A DNA stretch of 64,000 nucleotides from JADFRD01 sp964491015 (GTDB taxonomy: Bacteria > Fidelibacterota > Marinisomatia > Marinisomatales > TCS55), in assembly GCA_964491015.1 (NCBI GenBank), contig CAZBEY010000003.1, forward strand, positions 6,192-70,191, read 5' to 3'. The translations under genes and the position numbers were made by a program. Position 1 is the first letter of the stretch. Each line of letters opens with the position of its first letter. Of the stretch, positions 28,001 through 36,927 are shown piece after piece. The notes under the pieces were generated by a model, which was not told where the DNA came from, did no database searches, and was given only the letters and a program-made list of their open reading frames with translations.

Positions 28001-28835
28001 AATTATCGATAAAAAAAGCCATTAATCCTGCAATTGTACTGAATTTTAATATATCGGAAAATCGCTTTACCTGATCTATTTCAGGTGATTTCAAAAATGA
28101 AAATACGATTATTGTTAGAGGTATTTCTACACCTAATACAAGAATAATTAAATACGGCAACCCATAATATCCGGCGACAAATGGAACCGGCCCACCCAGC
28201 CCAATGATGAATGCTGCGATGATGGCAATGTAACCTGATTTTTGCATACCATACTTTACAGGAAATGTATTCAAGCCTGCTTTTGAATCTCCTTTAATAT
28301 CCGCTATATCTTTTATCAGCTCCCGCACAAATGTGAGCCCAAACGCCAGTAAGGCAGGAATAACCATTGGTTCTACATTATTAAAGGCTGCCCCGGCAAA
28401 AATGAACGCCAAACCCAAAATCAATGCGACTGCAGCATTTCCAAAAAGAGGCGTTCTTTTCAACCTCTTGCTGTAAATAATCATGATGGGCATGGATAAA
28501 CCGATGGCAATCAATTGAGCCATAATGGGAAGCCAAAGAGCACATGCGCTCCCGGCTGCAAAAAAAATAACGGACATGACCGTGGCTGTTTTAATCTTTA
28601 CATATCCCTTTACTAAAGGTCTATTGGGTCGATTCACAGTGTCTGTTTTATAATCTTCCACATCGTTGTATGCATTGGCGGCGGCATTGTAACAAACGAC
28701 AACACAAATCGTTAGGATTAGTGTTTGTACATCGTACATCCTGTTTAATATACCAGCGCTGACTACCATCGAAAATGCACCCGTCAATAAATTTAACGGA
28801 CGCAATAACTTTATATGCCACCAGAGCGATTTCAT
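27990..28835 (-). CDS. UbiA-family prenyltransferase (DGGGP-synthase-like)
   Basis: 281 residues with about eight or nine hydrophobic helices. The first aspartate motif is NAYNDVEDYKTDTVNRPNRP and the second is K-D-I-A-D-I-K-G-D, both needed for magnesium-diphosphate binding. The N-R-P-N-R-P-L-V-K-G form of motif one and the overall length resemble digeranylgeranylglyceryl-phosphate synthase-like members rather than UbiA or MenA. Chlorophyll- and heme-related prenyltransferases remain possible. It lies inside a translation/replication operon, overlapping dnaE by 11 and prmC by four bases. Confidence 0.82.
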   Translation of the reverse strand: MKSLWWHIKLLRPLNLLTGAFSMVVSAGILNRMYDVQTLILTICVVVCYNAAANAYNDVEDYKTDTVNRPNRPLVKGYVKIKTATVMSVIFFAAGSACALWLPIMAQLIAIGLSMPIMIIYSKRLKRTPLFGNAAVALILGLAFIFAGAAFNNVEPMVIPALLAFGLTFVRELIKDIADIKGDSKAGLNTFPVKYGMQKSGYIAIIAAFIIGLGGPVPFVAGYYGLPYLIILVLGVEIPLTIIVFSFLKSPEIDQVKRFSDILKFSTIAGLMAFFIDNYVN

Positions 28836-29695
28836 TGTACTTGTACCTTTAAAACACGGTTGGCTCCATTAAAATCAGTGACAAATTCTAATTGATAAAA
28901 ATGGTTTGTCCGAAAATACTCAGCGGCTTTTTGAGGGTGATCTCCCAGTCCTACTTCCATGATTAGCCAGCCTCCGGGAAATACCCATTTCTTGGCATTG
29001 TTTGCTAAATGTCTATAAAACGTGAGACCGTCATGATCGTCCGTAAGAGCCTGGCGGGGTTCGTGATTCCGAACTTCCTTCATGAGGGTAGCCATTTCAT
29101 CTTTTGGAATATACGGTGGGTTCATCAACAATCCATTGTAGGTCGGTTCAGGAGGATAATAATTTAAAAAATCAGTATTCTTGAACGTCACGTTTGATAC
29201 TTTATTCAGAGCCGCATTTTCTTTAGCGATTACCAAACAGTTAGATGAAACATCCAATCCATCTATTTCTGCATGGGGCAATTCTGCTGCAACGGATACG
29301 GCAATACATCCGGAGCCTGTTCCAATATCAACCAATCCTGGATGTTCTAATTCTTGGAAAGTATAAATTGCTACATCAACCAAGCGCTCTGTTTCTTGCC
29401 GGGGGATCAGCACATCTTTGGTTACATTAAATCGTCTTCCGTAAAATTCTGTCCATCCGGTAATATATTGGGCCGGCTCGCCTACGGAACGTTTTTTAAC
29501 CCATTGTTCAAATATGATTGCTTGTTCGTTGGAAATTTCTGAATCGTATAACTGAAGTTCCGAAAGTTTACACTCTAGGAGTGCGGATAAAAGCCATTTG
29601 GTTTCTTGCCGGGGATTTTCGATCATGGATGATAGTTGATTCACAGACCAATCCAGCCAGCGTTTGATTTGATTGCCTGTGGGAACCGGGACCAT
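28832..29695 (-). CDS. prmC: Peptide chain release factor N5-glutamine methyltransferase
   Basis: 287 residues. The N-terminal helical domain contacts the release factor. The SAM site is VDIGTGSGCIAVSVA, and the diagnostic N-P-P-Y-I-P motif binds the substrate glutamine amide. The L-I-P-R-Q-E-T-E motif at the domain junction is also typical. The enzyme methylates the glutamine of the GGQ motif in RF1 and RF2. It overlaps prfA by one base and ubiA by four. prfA-prmC pairing is a common bacterial arrangement and confirms the assignment. Confidence 0.96.
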   Translation of the reverse strand: MVPVPTGNQIKRWLDWSVNQLSSMIENPRQETKWLLSALLECKLSELQLYDSEISNEQAIIFEQWVKKRSVGEPAQYITGWTEFYGRRFNVTKDVLIPRQETERLVDVAIYTFQELEHPGLVDIGTGSGCIAVSVAAELPHAEIDGLDVSSNCLVIAKENAALNKVSNVTFKNTDFLNYYPPEPTYNGLLMNPPYIPKDEMATLMKEVRNHEPRQALTDDHDGLTFYRHLANNAKKWVFPGGWLIMEVGLGDHPQKAAEYFRTNHFYQLEFVTDFNGANRVLKVQVQ

Positions 29696-30756
29696 CAGTC
29701 CCCAGCCAAAAGCTCCTGCTGTTCTGCAAGTTTTAATTGTTCAATCAATTCCTTAATATTGCCATTCAATACATCCTCCAAATTATACGCTGTATAATTG
29801 ATTCGATGATCTGTAATCCGCCCTTGAGAATAATTATATGTTCGGATTTTTGCAGAACGGTCACCTGTAGAAACCATTAATTTGCGAACATCTGCCCGCT
29901 CCTGCGCTAATCGCTCTTGTTCTTGCGCCAATAACCTTGAGCGAAGCACTTTCATAGCCAATAGGCGGTTTTGATGTTGGGATTTTTCATCCTGGCATGA
30001 TACGACCAAACCGGAAGGCAGGTGTGTGATCCGTATAGCAGATTCCGTTTTATTCACATGCTGACCTCCAGCGCCACTAGCGCGGAAAGTATCGATTTTT
30101 AAATCATTTTCATTTATATCTATTTCTGCTTCTTCTGCTTCAGGTAAAACAGCCACGGTGGCAGCAGAGGTATGAACACGCCCCCCTGTTTCAGTTTTTG
30201 GAACACGCTGGACACGGTGGACACCGCTCTCATATTTCATAAATCCATAAGCGCCCTTACCCGTGATGGAAAAAATAATTTCTTTGTAACCGCCAATACC
30301 GGTTTCATTTACCCCCATCACTTCACTCACCCAATTGTTTCTTTCGGCATAATGGATATACATGCGATATAAGTCTGCCGCAAAAAGTGCAGCTTCCTCA
30401 CCACCGGTTCCTGCACGAATTTCAACAATCGTATTTTTATCGTCATTTGGATCTTTCGGGAGTAATAATGTTTTCAGTTCGGCTTCCAACCTCTTTTGTA
30501 GCTCTCTCAAATCAGAAAGTTCCTCTTGGGCAATCTCTTTTAGGTCTGCATCGTATCCTTTGAGAATTTCTTCATCATCTTCAATTTGTTGGATAATAGA
30601 TAAAAATTCTTCTCCTTTATTTACAATAGCAGATAATTGGCTGTGTTCCTGCGCAGTTACTTTTAATCGATCTTGGTCCGAAATCACAGCTGTTTCGGTT
30701 AATAATTGACCCAATTCATTATACCTGGCAATAACTGTTTCGATTTTATCCTTCAT
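29695..30756 (-). CDS. prfA: Peptide chain release factor 1
   Basis: 353 residues. The P-x-T stop-codon recognition motif appears as R-V-P-K-T-E, and the catalytic GGQ lies in RASGAGGQHVNKTESAIRI, the signature that separates true release factors from rescue factors. The acidic N-terminal coiled coil (1-100) is present. The P-x-T motif identifies RF1 (UAA/UAG) rather than RF2 (S-P-F). It shares one base with DUF1385 upstream and one with prmC downstream. Confidence 0.96.
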   Translation of the reverse strand: MKDKIETVIARYNELGQLLTETAVISDQDRLKVTAQEHSQLSAIVNKGEEFLSIIQQIEDDEEILKGYDADLKEIAQEELSDLRELQKRLEAELKTLLLPKDPNDDKNTIVEIRAGTGGEEAALFAADLYRMYIHYAERNNWVSEVMGVNETGIGGYKEIIFSITGKGAYGFMKYESGVHRVQRVPKTETGGRVHTSAATVAVLPEAEEAEIDINENDLKIDTFRASGAGGQHVNKTESAIRITHLPSGLVVSCQDEKSQHQNRLLAMKVLRSRLLAQEQERLAQERADVRKLMVSTGDRSAKIRTYNYSQGRITDHRINYTAYNLEDVLNGNIKELIEQLKLAEQQELLAGD

Positions 30757-31715
30757 TAGATAGCATCGGCTGTATATTTTTTACCTGCCATTTTATTATA
30801 TTGATTGCCAAAGGCATTTTTTAAAGCAGTAATAGCTACTTCAATCATATCGTCATCAGGCGGTTGGGTGGTTATCCTTTGCAGCCACAATCCGGGCGCT
30901 CTTAATGCGTGAAAGAATAGATTTTTATCCTTGCGAGCGGTAAGTTTTATGATTTCATAAGAGACTCCCGCTACGATAGGCATCAGGGGTAAATGAAATG
31001 CAATACGATGAAATATAGTAATGTCACCCACAATGGCTATTATGATGGTATCAATGAATGCAAAAACAAGAATGGCTGATAATAATACAATGAATAAGAA
31101 ACTGGTTCCGCAACGGGGATGGTAGGTTGGAAATGATTGGGCATTTTCTATATTGACATTTTTCCCAGATTCAAAATTGAACACCACCCGGTGTTCAGCG
31201 CCGTGATATCGAAAAAGACGTTTCACATCTTTCATCATTGAAATGGCTAATAAATACAAAATGAAAAACGAAATACGAAAACATCCTGAAATCAAATTAA
31301 AAAACAATGCGTCTTTCTCTATATCCAACAGCCACGTGGTAATCCATAGAGGGCCGACAACAAACATTCCAATTGCAAGCGCTATGGCAAATAACATTGA
31401 AAGTGAGTTAGCCAGTTTACCCGGCTTTTTCTCAGCTTCTTCCGGCAGTGCGATATCTGCAGACCATTGCAATGTAGACATTCCCATTTTCATTGATTCA
31501 AATAAGGCCATGATACCTCTGAATACCAGTTTCTCCCAAAAGGGAGATGTTTCTACTTTAGAAATGAATTCATGTTTATCAATGTGCATCTTGCCCTCGG
31601 GGTCCCGTACAGCAGTTGCGTAGGCGCCGGGAACACGCATCATGACGCCTTCGATGACGGCTTGACCGCCAACAAGAATGGAAGGCTTCATTAGGGTAAT
31701 TAACAAATGTTTCAT
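30756..31715 (-). CDS. DUF1385 membrane protein (YqhQ-like)
   Basis: 319 residues, or 311 if translation starts at the second ATG (31691), which gives the usual family beginning P-S-I-L-V-G-G-Q-A-V-I-E-G-V-M-M-R. Three to five membrane helices follow, with conserved F-R-Y-H-G-A-E-H-R-V and a Y-H-P-R-C-G-T-S-F motif. DUF1385 proteins are widespread and often sit beside prfA and rpmE, as here. Their molecular role is not established. The histidine/cysteine motifs hint at metal binding, but that is only inference. It is first in the operon, behind the rpmE terminator. Confidence 0.9.
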   Translation of the reverse strand: MKHLLITLMKPSILVGGQAVIEGVMMRVPGAYATAVRDPEGKMHIDKHEFISKVETSPFWEKLVFRGIMALFESMKMGMSTLQWSADIALPEEAEKKPGKLANSLSMLFAIALAIGMFVVGPLWITTWLLDIEKDALFFNLISGCFRISFFILYLLAISMMKDVKRLFRYHGAEHRVVFNFESGKNVNIENAQSFPTYHPRCGTSFLFIVLLSAILVFAFIDTIIIAIVGDITIFHRIAFHLPLMPIVAGVSYEIIKLTARKDKNLFFHALRAPGLWLQRITTQPPDDDMIEVAITALKNAFGNQYNKMAGKKYTADAI

Positions 31716-31718
31716 CGA

Positions 31719-31757
31719 TAAAAAAATGGCTCCAGTCAGATAAAACTATGGAGCCAT
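31719..31757 (-). terminator. Rho-independent terminator after rpmE
   Basis: Perfect 9-bp stem, ATGGCTCCA (31726-31734) with TGGAGCCAT (31749-31757), and a 14-base loop. On the minus strand it is followed directly by seven T (31720-31726 read as A on plus). It lies 18 bases past the rpmE stop and would separate the rho-to-rpmE unit from the DUF1385-prfA operon. Confidence 0.92.
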
Positions 31758-31774
31758 CAATTTGCTTGTGTTAG

Positions 31775-31981
31775 TTATCGAGCGACTTTTGCGTATTTTT
31801 CATTGAACTTTTCAATACGACCGGCCGTATCTACCAACTTCTGTTTTCCTGAGAAAAACGGATGACAAACAGAGCAGATATCAAGCCGTTGGTCACCAAC
31901 GGTACTGTACACTTCGAATGAATGACCACAAGCACAATGTACTTTACTCAGTTTATAATCAGGATGAATTCCTTGTTTCAT
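31775..31981 (-). CDS. rpmE: 50S ribosomal protein L31 (zinc-binding form)
   Basis: 68 residues, full length. It carries the four zinc-binding cysteines of the C+ form: C-A-C at 16-18 and C-S-V-C at 36-39, with the terminal F-F-S-G-K-Q-K-L-V-D-T-A-G-R-I-E-K-F sequence that defines the family. It binds the 5S/23S rRNA bridge region of the large subunit. It follows the aminotransferase gene by 13 bases and ends at a strong terminator. rpmE next to rho is a common order in bacteria; here two genes lie between. Confidence 0.97.
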   Translation of the reverse strand: MKQGIHPDYKLSKVHCACGHSFEVYSTVGDQRLDICSVCHPFFSGKQKLVDTAGRIEKFNEKYAKVAR

Positions 31982-31994
31982 AATAAAACTCCTT

Positions 31995-33206
31995 TTAATT
32001 CAATTGTTTTAATGCATGTGCCACTTTGGATATTCCTCTTCGAATTGTATCACTATCCGTGGCGCATGAAAATCGTATATAACCCGGTGCACCAAAACCG
32101 TCCCCGGGTACCGTTACTACAGACTTTGAATTTAATATATATCCGCTCAGATCGAAAGAATCCCGGATTATTTTTTCATGAGTCTTTTTTCCAATATAAT
32201 AGGACATATTTGGGAATGTATAAAACGCTCCACCCGGAATTGCACATGATACTCCGGGAATTTCATTCAATAGACCCACCATCAAATCACGGCGTTTTTT
32301 AAATTTCAATCTCATTTCTTCAGCGGGTTGTTGATCTCCCGTTAATGCGGCAATGGCTGCCCGCTGACCGATTGAATTCGCGCAGGATGTTGCTTGTCCC
32401 TGAATTTTACCCATTGCTTTAATGATCGTCTTGTCTCCTGCGGCATATCCGATTCGCCAACCTGTCATGGCATAAGTTTTTGAGAGACTCATGCAGGTGA
32501 TTACTCTTGCTCCGATATTGTGATCGCGATTCAATTTTTCCGCGCTGATAAATTCTCCATCGAAGATCAGACGTTCATAGCATTCATCTGATATTACAGT
32601 CCAATCGCGCTTTGCCGCAATATTTAACAGCCTGATTAATGCTTCAGCGCTCCACACACCACCAGTTGGATTGGAGGGAGAATTAACAATAACGCCTTTA
32701 ATATTTTCCGTTGTTTTCTTCTCCAAATCATCAAAATCTGCCTCAAATTGATTCTCGGAACGTGTTTTTACAATGATTGGTTCAGCATCTGCTAATCGTA
32801 CAAACTCAGGAAAGGATACCCAGTAAGGGGCGAAAACCACCGCTTCATCCCCTTTGTCAAACAATACTTGACAGACATTGTATAGGCTTTGCTTTTCCCC
32901 GTTTGAAACAAGAATTTCACTAGGATCAAATTCCAACCCATTCTCACGCTTTAGTTTTTCGCAGATAGCCTGCCGGAGTTCAATCATGCCGGATCCGGCT
33001 GTATACTTTGTGTATCCGTCATCCATGGCCTGTTTACCGGCGTTGATAATATGATCCGGTGTATTAAAATCAGGTTCTCCTACGCTGAAGTTGATTACAT
33101 CAATGCCTTGAAACCGCATTTCAGCTGCCTTTGATGCCATCTCCAGAGTAAACGAAGGCTTTACCCGGTCAATCCGGGATGCCAACTTAACGGGTGTGGA
33201 TGTCAT
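31995..33206 (-). CDS. PLP-dependent aspartate aminotransferase family protein
   Basis: 403 residues, class I fold type I. Motifs are F-S-V-G-E-P-D-F-N-T-P at the substrate entry, S-N-G-E-K-Q for cofactor phosphate, N-S-P-S-N-P-T-G-G and S-D-E-C-Y in the middle, the PLP-binding lysine in CMSLSKTYAMTGWRIGY, and R-F-S-C-A for the substrate carboxylate. It most likely transfers amino groups between aspartate and 2-oxoglutarate; prephenate or aromatic activity is possible in this subgroup. It starts exactly where the Cas6b-like gene ends and is translated with it. Confidence 0.92.
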   Translation of the reverse strand: MTSTPVKLASRIDRVKPSFTLEMASKAAEMRFQGIDVINFSVGEPDFNTPDHIINAGKQAMDDGYTKYTAGSGMIELRQAICEKLKRENGLEFDPSEILVSNGEKQSLYNVCQVLFDKGDEAVVFAPYWVSFPEFVRLADAEPIIVKTRSENQFEADFDDLEKKTTENIKGVIVNSPSNPTGGVWSAEALIRLLNIAAKRDWTVISDECYERLIFDGEFISAEKLNRDHNIGARVITCMSLSKTYAMTGWRIGYAAGDKTIIKAMGKIQGQATSCANSIGQRAAIAALTGDQQPAEEMRLKFKKRRDLMVGLLNEIPGVSCAIPGGAFYTFPNMSYYIGKKTHEKIIRDSFDLSGYILNSKSVVTVPGDGFGAPGYIRFSCATDSDTIRRGISKVAHALKQLN

Positions 33207-34265
33207 TTATAATTTATGCTGTTTTTTATGAAATTCAGGACTGTTGAATTTTGCATCATCAGAAAATGAATCATCCGTTTCTATGTCAAATTCTTCTGTT
33301 AATACTTTTTTACTGCTTTTTCTAACAGACCTTTTTGGTGTTTTTTTCACAGTCTTTTTAACTGTCTTTTTTTCCGGTTTCTTTTCTAGTTTCTTTTTCG
33401 GTTCTTCGTCTAATATTTCATCTTGTTTTTTGTCAATCGTTTTCTTTTTAACTCTATTCCGTTTTGGTTTCGGAACATCTTTCATCGAAACGCCTTCGAG
33501 ATCAGACTCTGCATAAGCTATTTGTGCCTCGGATTCTTTTTTATCAATATCTTCGTCTAATTTTTCCGGATCGAATTGAAACGACTTTGGATTAAACATA
33601 CCATATAGCGCTCCATAACCGCGTGTTATTCCATTTCCGATGCCCATATAATTAGGAAGAAGAAAATTGGTTCGAAATTCACCGGAGAATGCACCCCAAA
33701 ATCGTTCATCAACTGGTTTTGGAAACATGGACGTTAAGTTTACTTTTGTAAAGATTTTATCGTTGATTTCAACTCCCATTTCACGAGCTAGAAATACAAT
33801 GTTTTGTCCCAAAAGCCGATTCAGAAATGATATGCGCTCCATATTATTTAAGAAACGATACCGACTACCGGTTGTTTGGTTTAATGCCACCCACGGAGTC
33901 AGGAAGCGATACCTGATTAACCTGTCCACTTGCCTAAAATGATCTGAATTGGATACGATATCCGTATCAAATACTTGGAATGTAATATTACCAAAATCCA
34001 ATATGTCGAGTCTGTCTGCCAACTCAATAACAGGATCGACCCCTTCGTGGATTCCAACAATATATATTTGTTCATTCAGGATTTTTACTTGTACCCTGGG
34101 ATAGAGAAATTGATCCCGATATGTACCATCCATCATTGAAATAACTTCCAAATCTGGATATTGACGCATGAAAACGCCTTTAACCTGATACGGCGTCTTT
34201 CTAACTGGTTTATCCGTTATTACACGAACAGTAACTGTGCGCACCTCAGCGTTACTGTATTCCAT
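33207..34265 (-). CDS. Cas6b/RAMP-like protein with lysine-rich tail, outside any CRISPR locus
   Basis: 352 residues. Residues 1-225 match the Cas6b-type layout as I know it: T-V-R-V-I-T-D-K-P-V-R near the start, F-L-Y-P-R-V-Q-V-K-I at 53-62, V-G-I-H-E-G-V at 70-76, R-F-L-T-P-W-V-A-L-N-Q at 120-130, and the glycine-rich RAMP loop GIGNGITRGYG at 208-218. The region where Cas6b enzymes carry catalytic histidines (about 38-52) has none, so cleavage activity is doubtful. Residues ~265-320 form a highly basic, lysine/proline-rich tail, followed by an acidic end. A GAGGTG ribosome site precedes ATG 34265. It lies between rho and the aminotransferase/rpmE pair; no repeats or other cas genes are seen. 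Confidence 0.72.
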   Translation of the reverse strand: MEYSNAEVRTVTVRVITDKPVRKTPYQVKGVFMRQYPDLEVISMMDGTYRDQFLYPRVQVKILNEQIYIVGIHEGVDPVIELADRLDILDFGNITFQVFDTDIVSNSDHFRQVDRLIRYRFLTPWVALNQTTGSRYRFLNNMERISFLNRLLGQNIVFLAREMGVEINDKIFTKVNLTSMFPKPVDERFWGAFSGEFRTNFLLPNYMGIGNGITRGYGALYGMFNPKSFQFDPEKLDEDIDKKESEAQIAYAESDLEGVSMKDVPKPKRNRVKKKTIDKKQDEILDEEPKKKLEKKPEKKTVKKTVKKTPKRSVRKSSKKVLTEEFDIETDDSFSDDAKFNSPEFHKKQHKL

Positions 34266-34325
34266 AATTACACCTCATTTGCTAGTTATAATAAAAAGGA
34301 CTACACCTTTAATAGTAAGTTACAT

Positions 34326-35573
34326 TTATTGATTCATAGTTTCCATAAATTCTTCATTGCTCTTTGTCCGCTTCATTCTTGTATGCATAAACTCCATAGC
34401 TTCAATAACGTTCATCTCATTTAAGAGTTTCCTTAAAATCCACATTCTTCCGAGTGTCTTTTTATCTAAGAGCAATTCTTCTTTTCTTGTCCCGGAACGA
34501 ACAATATCAAACGAAGGATATATTCGACGGTCACTAAGGCGGCGATCTAAAACAAGTTCCATATTACCGGTTCCTTTAAATTCCTCAAAAATGACTTCAT
34601 CCATTCTGCTTCCTGTGTCGATCAGAGCAGTGGCAATAATCGATAAACTACCGCTTTCTTCCGTATTTCTCGCAGCGCCAAAAAATTGTTTCGGTTTTTT
34701 CAGAGCATTTGAGTCCACGCCGCCGGATAAAATTTTACCACTGTGTGGAATGACTGCATTATGAGCGCGACCCAGGCGGGTAAGGCTGTCGAGTAAAATA
34801 ACAACATCATGACCATATTCTACCATGCGCCTTGCCTTCTGTAAAACCATGTCTGCGACGGCTACGTGACGTTCGGGCGGTTCATCAAAGGTTGAGCTTA
34901 CAACTTCTGCGTTCACTTGCTGTTTCATATCGGTTACTTCTTCCGGCCTTTCATCTATAAGCAGAATAATTAATTTGACTTCCGGGTGATTTGTCAATAA
35001 TGAATTGGCAATTTTTTGCAGCAAAATTGTCTTTCCCGTTTTTGGTTGAGCAACGATCAGTCCGCGCTGCCCTTTTCCAATAGGAGAAATTAGATCCATA
35101 ATCCTCATTGATAAATCTTTTGATTCTGTTTCTAATTTAAATTTTTCATCAGGATATTTCGGAGTTAGATTATCAAATAATATTCCTTTTTTGACCTGAT
35201 CCGGTGATTCGTCGTTCACCGTTTCCAGTTTCAGAAGCGCATAAAACCGCTCTTTAGCTTTGGGTTTACGTATTTGACCATAGACAGAGTGTCCTGTTTT
35301 TAGACCGAAACGCTTAATTTGGGACGGACTTACATAAATATCATCCTGACCAGGTAAATAGTTAAAGTCAGGGCTTCTCAAAAAACCGTAGCCTTCGTTT
35401 AATACTTCAAGAACGCCTCTGGCATGTAATAAGCCCTCTTTCTCGTTTTGCGCTTCAAGAACTTTAATAATTAATCCCTGCTTATTCAAGCCAGAGGATC
35501 CCTGGATTTTTAAATCCTGAGCCATTTTCACCAGTTCTTTAATATTTAGGGATTGTAGTTGATTAACATCCAT
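34326..35573 (-). CDS. rho: Transcription termination factor Rho
   Basis: 415 residues. N-terminal helical domain (1-45), cold-shock-like RNA-binding domain with G-Y-G-F-L-R-S-P, then the RecA-type ATPase: Walker A in GLIVAQPKTGKTILLQ, Walker B in V-V-I-L-L-D-S-L-T-R, the Q-loop near L-S-G-G-V-D, and the R-loop A-L-I-D-T-G-S-R-M-D. It is a hexameric RNA translocase that ends transcription. There is no long insertion. A 60-base gap separates it from the Cas6b-like gene downstream and 103 bases from folC upstream, so it may have its own promoter. Confidence 0.97.
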   Translation of the reverse strand: MDVNQLQSLNIKELVKMAQDLKIQGSSGLNKQGLIIKVLEAQNEKEGLLHARGVLEVLNEGYGFLRSPDFNYLPGQDDIYVSPSQIKRFGLKTGHSVYGQIRKPKAKERFYALLKLETVNDESPDQVKKGILFDNLTPKYPDEKFKLETESKDLSMRIMDLISPIGKGQRGLIVAQPKTGKTILLQKIANSLLTNHPEVKLIILLIDERPEEVTDMKQQVNAEVVSSTFDEPPERHVAVADMVLQKARRMVEYGHDVVILLDSLTRLGRAHNAVIPHSGKILSGGVDSNALKKPKQFFGAARNTEESGSLSIIATALIDTGSRMDEVIFEEFKGTGNMELVLDRRLSDRRIYPSFDIVRSGTRKEELLLDKKTLGRMWILRKLLNEMNVIEAMEFMHTRMKRTKSNEEFMETMNQ

Positions 35574-35676
35574 ATATAAATAACTCCAATTGAATTATGA
35601 TAGTCTGTTTTTTATGAAATTTTCTTTGTGAAATATATTCCTGCGGAAGCAGGTGCATAGAAAGGGCGAAATTACT

Positions 35677-36927
35677 CTAAATGAACCCATTGTCAAAGAA
35701 AAAATGAAAATGTTTAAAAACGTTTTTTGCAATATAATGGGAGCCAAAAACCAATCCTGGTATTTCTATGTTGGCAGAAGAGGTAAAATCTTTCAAATGA
35801 CTTATTGGTTGGGCATCAATATCATTTTCCTTTAATCGATCACTCAAATCAATGGCGCCAATGAGTAGATCGTTATCATCATCAATAGTCCATATTTTCT
35901 CAAACTGATCTTTTAATGAAGGTGTAATCAACTCTAATTCTTTATCTTCTTTCAAAGCAATGAGCCCAACGGGCTTCCTATTAAATAAAACTTTTATTGT
36001 ATTAAGTGCACAGTTGATTCCATCTGCGTTATGGGCAACATCGTAAACAATTGGAGGCCGAAATGATAACACCTGGAAGCGACCTGGCCACGCTGCCTTT
36101 TTTAAACCTCTATTTATGGTAGTTTGGGTTATATTAAAATTCAACGAACGAACTGCTTTAATCGCAAGGGATGCATTAACAGCTTGATGATTACCAATTA
36201 ACGATGTTGTGTAAGGTAAATCGCCCCATATAAACGTTGTGCCGGTTAAGGACACACTACAACGATCAGGTGTTTTAAGAAATTGAATATTTTCGCCAAC
36301 GGCTTTTGCTTTCTCTTCAAAAACAGATCGAACGGCATTCATTTGAATACAGCTTATTGCCGGAGTCCCTTTTTTTATTATTCCTGCTTTTTCCCTGGCA
36401 ATATTATTAATTTTTTCACCTAGTATTTCCCGGTGATCCATACTAACTCTTGTCAGAACTGAAATCTTCGGCCGGATGACATTTGTTGAATCCAGTCGAC
36501 CGCCCAAACCTGTTTCAATGATGGCGTAATTAACATTCTTCCTATGAAAATACCAGAGTGCCATAGCTGTTGTTGTTTCAAAAAATGTACTTTCGATCGC
36601 CTTAATATCATCATAAAACAAATCCATAAATTCTACAATATCTTCATCAGAAATTGGAATACCATTAACTCTAATGCGCTCATTGAAATGGATTAAATGG
36701 GGGGAAGTATATAAACCAACCTTTACCCCGGCTTCACGCAAAATGGAAAAAATCATCGCACAAGTAGACCCCTTCCCATTTGTTCCTGCTACATGGATGC
36801 ACTTCAATTTTTTATGTGGGTTGCCGCACGCACCTAAAAGCATTTCAGTATGTTCAAGCCCTGTTTTAATTCCAAGGCGCTGTAACGAGTATAATTCTTT
36901 AAGGATTTTCTGTAAATCAGAAATCAT
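35677..36927 (-). CDS. folC: Folylpolyglutamate synthase/dihydrofolate synthase
   Basis: 416 residues, Mur-ligase fold. The P-loop reads H-V-A-G-T-N-G-K-G-S-T, followed by G-L-Y-T-S-P-H-L, then E-T-G-L-G-G-R-L-D-S-T-N and the carbamylated-lysine region R-E-K-A-G-I-I-K-K-G. The C-terminal domain starts near W-P-G-R-F-Q. It adds glutamate to dihydropteroate and to folates. The start lies in a short overlap with murI, so it is coupled to that cell-wall gene. The last ~40 residues are less conserved. Confidence 0.94.
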   Translation of the reverse strand: MISDLQKILKELYSLQRLGIKTGLEHTEMLLGACGNPHKKLKCIHVAGTNGKGSTCAMIFSILREAGVKVGLYTSPHLIHFNERIRVNGIPISDEDIVEFMDLFYDDIKAIESTFFETTTAMALWYFHRKNVNYAIIETGLGGRLDSTNVIRPKISVLTRVSMDHREILGEKINNIAREKAGIIKKGTPAISCIQMNAVRSVFEEKAKAVGENIQFLKTPDRCSVSLTGTTFIWGDLPYTTSLIGNHQAVNASLAIKAVRSLNFNITQTTINRGLKKAAWPGRFQVLSFRPPIVYDVAHNADGINCALNTIKVLFNRKPVGLIALKEDKELELITPSLKDQFEKIWTIDDDNDLLIGAIDLSDRLKENDIDAQPISHLKDFTSSANIEIPGLVFGSHYIAKNVFKHFHFFFDNGFI

